A stretch of DNA of 64,000 nt, taken from assembly GCF_024213375.1 (NCBI RefSeq), contig NZ_JANAVJ010000003.1, forward strand, positions 186,001 through 250,000. Direction: 5' to 3'. The notes below the pieces were generated by a model. That model ran no database searches. It saw only the letters and a list, made by a program, of their open reading frames with translations, and was not told where the DNA came from. How positions within the stretch are numbered: position 1 is the first letter of the stretch; the number at the start of each line of letters is the position of its first letter. Shown here one piece after another: positions 60,867-64,000 of the stretch. The stretch comes from Paenibacillus sp. MZ04-78.2. Lineage in GTDB: Bacteria > Bacillota > Bacilli > Paenibacillales > NBRC-103111. The translations under genes and the position numbers were made by a program.

Positions 60867-61211
60867 TCACGTCAAGGAATCCAGCGCCTGCTCCACCCTC
60901 GTTACGCCTTGCGACATGATATGTCCGCTGGCCACCGCCGACGCCACAGCCGTCGCCTCGAGAATTTCTTGCCGGGATGCTCCTTTTGCCAGCGCTTCTT
61001 GAACGTGATACAGCGTACACACCTCGTTATTTGCAAACAAGCCGATGCCAAGGGCAATCAGCTGCTTTTGCTTTTCATCCAGTGCTCCGGGGGCAAAACA
61101 AGCGGCTGTAAAATGGTGGTATGCTTCTACCATCGTCGGCATAAGCTCTTTCATGTGGCCGACACCGACCTTATAAGAGTCGACTTTTTGCAAGCTGTCT
61201 GCTTGATGCAT
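60867..61211 (-). CDS. Carboxymuconolactone decarboxylase / AhpD-like protein
   Basis: 114 residues, helical CMD-family fold with EKQKQLIALGIGLFANNEVC and LYHVQEALAKGAS. The AhpD active site CxxC is reduced here to one Cys with C-TLY-H, so peroxidase-partner activity is uncertain. 14 nt before steA, so it may be cotranscribed. Confidence 0.85.
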   Translation of the reverse strand: MHQADSLQKVDSYKVGVGHMKELMPTMVEAYHHFTAACFAPGALDEKQKQLIALGIGLFANNEVCTLYHVQEALAKGASRQEILEATAVASAVASGHIMSQGVTRVEQALDSLT

Positions 61212-61351
61212 CGCGGCGCCTCCTTCCTGTTTTCCTTGGTTTAGCTTCCCCTCGTTCCAAAGCCATATGCAAAAAAAATGAATATCTTGTCCAAAAAATA
61301 ATCAAAAATTAACAAAGCACTTACAATATTCTACAAAAATCGATTTTATCG

Positions 61352-61362
61352 TATGGTATAAT
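61352..61362 (+). promoter_or_regulatory. Extended -10 promoter of the 61394 gene
   Basis: TATGGTATAAT: TG-N-TATAAT extended -10 with -10 at 61357-61362; no good -35. Confidence 0.55.
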
Positions 61363-61393
61363 TAGTTTTATCCTAGGGTAAGGAGTAGATTCA

Positions 61394-61714
61394 ATGCAAA
61401 AAACATGTCAGAAAATTGTTCGTGTTCAGGATGGTCTGATTACGGAAATTTATGATGGCTTGGTTTACCGAGACTTCAGTGACAATGAAAGCGCATTGAA
61501 GGAATTGCTGATGGACGATATCGGTCTGGATTTTGGTTCCATACTCCATACTTACGAGCAGCTCATTTACGAGTTGGCTTGCTCCAGTTCGGAACTCCGT
61601 TCCTCCATCATGAAGCGTTTGCCCGAAGGCTGGCTGGATTGGGCACACGATTTGTATTCCGACAATAACGCCGAAGATAAGGCTATGCTGCCCATCACTC
61701 AGTCGATCCTATAA
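61394..61714 (+). CDS. Hypothetical protein
   Basis: 106 residues, acidic and mainly helical, no signal peptide, no known motif. AAGGAG lies before ATG and an extended -10 promoter upstream. Between a CMD-family gene and a forespore small gene. Confidence 0.75.
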   Translation: MQKTCQKIVRVQDGLITEIYDGLVYRDFSDNESALKELLMDDIGLDFGSILHTYEQLIYELACSSSELRSSIMKRLPEGWLDWAHDLYSDNNAEDKAMLPITQSIL

Positions 61715-61730
61715 TTGCCTGACGTCAGTC

Positions 61731-61759
61731 GTATACTTGGATATGCACGTTCCATACTA
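61731..61759 (+). promoter_or_regulatory. Sigma-G-type promoter of the 61795 gene
   Basis: GTATA (61731-61735), 17-nt spacer, CATACTA (61753-61759), 36 nt before ATG. The -35 also fits sigma-F. Confidence 0.72.
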
Positions 61760-61794
61760 AGCTTGAACTCACTTAGGCGGAGGTGCTTCTTGAA

Positions 61795-61974
61795 ATGGTT
61801 GACAATCTCGAAAGCAATTACGACTGCTCCAATGCAGGCGACGATCTTCAAGAGCTGCAGCAGCAGTTGGCCGGGATGCAAATTACCGAGCTGGACGAAC
61901 AATCCCGGCAAACGGTCAACCGTCTGGAAAACCAGATTCGGTTCATCAAGAACAAGTGCGACATTCGCCCTTAA
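61795..61974 (+). CDS. Small forespore protein, coiled-coil-like, unknown
   Basis: 59 residues from ATG 61795, GGAGG 11 nt upstream. Strongly helical and charged, with a heptad-like stretch (LQELQQQLAGMQITELDEQ) and two Cys (C11 and one near the C-terminus). Small size and sigma-G promoter suggest a spore-core or coat-associated component. Family not recognised. Confidence 0.75.
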   Translation: MVDNLESNYDCSNAGDDLQELQQQLAGMQITELDEQSRQTVNRLENQIRFIKNKCDIRP

Positions 61975-61993
61975 TCCAAGCTTTTGAAGAGAA

Positions 61994-62029
61994 AAGCCAG
62001 CCCTTCGGATATTCATCCACGGCTGGCTT
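61994..62029. terminator. Bidirectional terminator
   Basis: AAGCCAGCC / GGCTGGCTT stem (61994-62029); T-rich on the minus side (TTTTC). Confidence 0.75.
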
Positions 62030-62071
62030 GCTTGCATTTGAGAGATAAAAAACGATGGGTAATGCTATTTT

Positions 62072-62386
62072 TTAGTCTTCGCGCAGCAGTCCGATGTCGC
62101 TTACATTATGAATGACATGGAAGTTCAATAGTTGATAGGCCGTCATCGCGTTTAGTTTTTCATGCAAATCGTAAATGGCGACATCGCCGCGTGCCGTTTC
62201 GCCCAGCTTGATCGACACGTGGCATTCAACATAGACACGTTCAACTTGCGTACGGGCAGCCATCGTATAGTTGACGATACCATCGGAAACAAAGTAGGCA
62301 TGGTTCTTATCGGGCGTCAGAAAAGCGTCAACGATTTCGAAGTCACCGTTGCCCTTATCAATGACGAGCTTGATTCTTTTTAACAC
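62072..62386 (-). CDS. Hypothetical protein
   Basis: 104 residues from a GTG start with AGGGG upstream. Alternating strands and helices, no membrane segment, no recognised motif. Convergent with the 61795 gene. Family unknown. Confidence 0.7.
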   Translation of the reverse strand: MLKRIKLVIDKGNGDFEIVDAFLTPDKNHAYFVSDGIVNYTMAARTQVERVYVECHVSIKLGETARGDVAIYDLHEKLNAMTAYQLLNFHVIHNVSDIGLLRED

Positions 62387-62577
62387 CGCATGCAGCCCCT
62401 TTCGTTTGTATTCCTCTCAATAAAGAAACATAACACACAAAATTCAGATGATAACTTGGAATTAAGAAATGGTCAATATAACGTCTCTGTTCGTAAGAAT
62501 GACATCCCCCTATTCGTGAATTGAAAGTGATGAAACTTTTTGTTAAGATGTACATAAATCAAAGTCAATATTTCGAT

Positions 62578-62595
62578 ATGTCAACATGTTGTGCA
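62578..62595 (+). repeat. Palindromic operator-like repeat, copy 1
   Basis: ATGTCAACATGTTGTGCA, containing the perfect palindrome CAACATGTTG, identical to copy 2, 47 bp downstream. Confidence 0.85.
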
Positions 62596-62624
62596 TAAAA
62601 TTATATTACCTCTTGTTAACCAAA

Positions 62625-62642
62625 ATGTCAACATGTTGTGCA
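62625..62642 (+). repeat. Palindromic operator-like repeat, copy 2
   Basis: Same 18-bp sequence as copy 1, 20 bp before the XRE regulator start. Likely binding sites of that regulator. Confidence 0.85.
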
Positions 62643-62662
62643 AACGTTTTAGGAGGATTCTC

Positions 62663-62887
62663 ATGTCCGTTCGGTGTAAACTTGGAGACATTATGAAGCA
62701 GCGTGGGCTTTCAAATAAAGAAGTCGTAGAGTTAACAGGAGTCAGCCGAAACACTATTACTTCGTTGGCCGCTAATGCCACAAAGAGAATTGATTACGAC
62801 ACCCTAGAGGGTCTCTGTCGAGGACTTGGTATCACGCCGGGAGATTTGATTGAATATGTACCGAACGATAACCCAAAGACCCCGTAA
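62663..62887 (+). CDS. XRE/Cro-family transcriptional regulator
   Basis: 74 residues from ATG 62663 with AGGAGG 5-7 nt upstream. A single helix-turn-helix (LSNKEVVELTGVSRNTITSLAANA) with the typical DYDTLEGLCRGLGITPGDLIEY tail. Two palindromic direct repeats in the leader and a similar motif just after the stop suggest self-regulation. No obvious target gene nearby. Confidence 0.9.
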   Translation: MSVRCKLGDIMKQRGLSNKEVVELTGVSRNTITSLAANATKRIDYDTLEGLCRGLGITPGDLIEYVPNDNPKTP

Positions 62888-62916
62888 CAGCAACATGCTG
62901 ACATGGGGTTTTAGTT
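62878..62916 (+). terminator. Terminator of the XRE gene
   Basis: ACCCC / GGGGT stem with an inner CAGCA / TGCTG, then TTTTAG. The inner stem resembles an inverted copy of the operator motif. Confidence 0.7.
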
Positions 62917-62939
62917 ACGATGCGACATTTCGGAAATCG

Positions 62940-63640
62940 TTAAGATTCACGAAACGTCATACTATCAAGGATATCTTGAAATTGTTTGCTGGAGCTTTTG
63001 TAAGTATCCTCGCAGGAGGAATTTAAAATTGTATAAAAATTGGAGTCCGATTCGAATACTAAAAGAGTATCTATTCTTTTATCCCAGTCATTCCTATTTA
63101 TATATTTGATCTGAAGAGCGTCGAATCCGAATAGCTTTGTCCGCTTTTCCTCGATAATCTCCTTTTTGGCAATATTCCTTCCCTTTTTAACCTGTTCAAG
63201 ATATTTAGCTAGCTTTAGATTTTTGAAGCTGTCAGCAGTCTTGGGATCAGAATAGATAAGCAGCAATGTGTAATTGAAATACCGGATAGCAAGTTGGGCA
63301 CCGGATACGTCCATTTGTCCGGTATCGACTGATTTGGTGATGTCAGCGATATTTTTCCATAGGCCATACGCGGTAAAATGGAACTTCCCGTCTTTGCTTG
63401 CAAATTGTCTTTTACTCTCGATGATAACGGTACGGCTTTTTTCATCCCACTCAACTTTTGCATCGACGGATTCGGAGATGAAACGAATAGGAACAAATGT
63501 ATTCCATCAACAATAGTTGGAGTAACAGGTAGGACGACCGCCTTACCGTTTACATTTGCATTAGGGTTTCCAATTTGCAGTTGGATTTGTGTCCCTTTCT
63601 TTTGTCCAATTATAATTTGGTTTTGCTCATTCCAACGGAT
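62940..63640 (-). pseudogene. Broken copper-amine-oxidase N-terminal-domain (stalk) protein
   Basis: Read on the minus strand, a fragment WNEQNQIIIGQKKGTQIQLQ..GNPNANVNGKAV then a frameshift at about 63500-63506 and IRFISESVDAKVEWDEKS, both typical of the copper amine oxidase N-terminal stalk domain found in Paenibacillus surface proteins. One lost base in the GATGGAAATACA-like sequence explains the shift. The 5' end is cut by an in-frame TAA (63641-63643). The C-terminal 124 residues (to 62940) stay open with no known domain and may still be translated. Confidence 0.75.
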
Positions 63641-63720
63641 TTAAAGCCCCGAAAATGTTCCGCATACTAGAGAACTACTAGAGAATGTTCGTTCGCATAG
63701 GGACAGCACTCCACGAAAAT

Positions 63721-63750
63721 TAAAACGCCGAGCCCGTTAGGACCCGACGT
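63721..63750 (-). terminator. Terminator of spo0A
   Basis: An 11-bp stem with 4-nt loop (63725-63750) and TTTTAATTTT on the minus strand, 17 nt past spo0A. Confidence 0.9.
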
Positions 63751-63767
63751 AGGAATGCTTACTTATT

Positions 63768-64000
63768 TCACGAAACCTTATGCTCGATCCGCAGCTTATC
63801 CGCCACCATCGCGATAAATTCGCTGTTCGTCGGCTTCGCTTTGCTAATATTGATCGTATAGCCGAACAAATGCGAGATGCTGTCGATGTTGCCTCGTGTC
63901 CAAGCGACTTCGATCGCATGGCGGATCGCTCGTTCGACGCGGCTTGGCGTAGTTTTATATTTTTCTGCGATAGCCGGATACAGCGTTTTCGTAATCGCCC
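63768..64000 (-). CDS. spo0A: Sporulation master regulator Spo0A (C-terminal part)
   Basis: The minus strand ends a DNA-binding domain with [37 protein letters not shown] and [10 protein letters not shown], then TGA (63768-63770). These are the invariant Spo0A C-terminal sequences, including the recognition-helix region. The receiver domain lies outside the window. Spo0A starts sporulation and so links to the sporulation genes that fill this window. Confidence 0.97.
   Translation of the reverse strand, partial: AITKTLYPAIAEKYKTTPSRVERAIRHAIEVAWTRGNIDSISHLFGYTINISKAKPTNSEFIAMVADKLRIEHKVS

Noticed and set aside
1-64000. rRNA, tRNA, insertion sequences and prophage genes
   Set aside because: No transposase or integrase other than XerD, no tRNA or rRNA sequence and no phage structural gene was seen in reading both strands.

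Overview
The window reads as a core-genome segment of a spore-forming Gram-positive bacterium of the Bacillales. Paenibacillus or a near relative is the best guess. The core genes are GC-rich, with Firmicutes-type GGAGG ribosome sites and several TTG/GTG starts. The gene order closely follows the Bacillus subtilis block res - dacB/spm - scp - rib - ppiB - lysA - spoVA - sigF - dacF - punA/drm - xerD - fur - spoIIM - nudF. The genus call is an inference from gene order and protein character; no database was searched. No rRNA, tRNA, CRISPR array, insertion sequence or prophage was recognised.

Layout. 1-4.1 kb: a CPBP protease fragment, a membrane-anchored unknown, a rhodanese, and serA behind a T-box with a serine (AGC) specifier. 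4.1-11.4 kb: the resABCDE cytochrome c biogenesis and redox-signalling operon, rluB and a small amidase-fold protein. 11.5-19 kb: spmA-spmB-dacB, yedK, an HD-GYP protein, ytfJ/ytfI and scpA/scpB. 18.9-23 kb: the ribD-ribE-ribBA-ribH operon under an FMN riboswitch. 23-25.7 kb: an AT-richer patch with a gene carrying a nonsense codon at position 3, an arginase-family gene, a wrecked HxlR regulator, an intact ppiB and a broken second ppiB sharing a 54-bp perfect repeat. 25.7-36.3 kb: lysA, a reduced spoVA cluster (AA, AB, AF), spoIIAA-spoIIAB-sigF, dacF, a YhcN/YlaJ lipoprotein, pdp and a CuA-type cupredoxin. 36.4-40.6 kb: small and accessory genes, including a 26-codon ORF behind a consensus sigma-G promoter, csaA, a GntR-ABC operon and an unknown two-gene pair. 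40.7-50 kb: two diverged purine nucleoside phosphorylases, deoB (preceded by a 40-bp palindromic tandem array), xerD, yqzK, ald, fur, spoIIM, endoQ and nudF. 49.9-58.1 kb: mciZ, a DUF3866 gene, a peptidase, prli42, the bkd/lpd 2-oxoacid dehydrogenase operon and a DUF2627 gene. 58.1-61.2 kb: a steA-glycosyltransferase-MraY-like operon with a CMD-family gene upstream. 61.3-64 kb: small unknown genes, an XRE regulator with repeated palindromes, a broken copper-amine-oxidase-stalk gene and the 3' end of spo0A.

How it works together. Much of the window serves sporulation: Spo0A, SigF with its anti-sigma and anti-anti-sigma factors, SpoVA, SpoIIM, DacB/DacF, SpmAB, YtfJ, YhcN and MciZ. Several promoters fit forespore sigma factors. 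Sigma-G-like CATACTA -10 boxes lie at 30.17, 34.33, 37.07 and 61.76 kb, and a sigma-F-like promoter lies before ytfJ. Two of these drive small genes of unknown function (37118 and 61795), which are the best candidates for undescribed spore components. The other systems are cytochrome c maturation, riboflavin synthesis, nucleoside salvage (pdp, two PNPs, deoB), branched-chain 2-oxoacid oxidation and iron control (fur). No clear new defence or mobile system was found. The most unusual items are the two forespore genes, the PNP paralogue with changed base-recognition residues, the long MciZ, the repeat array before deoB and the gene-decay patch at 23-25.6 kb.
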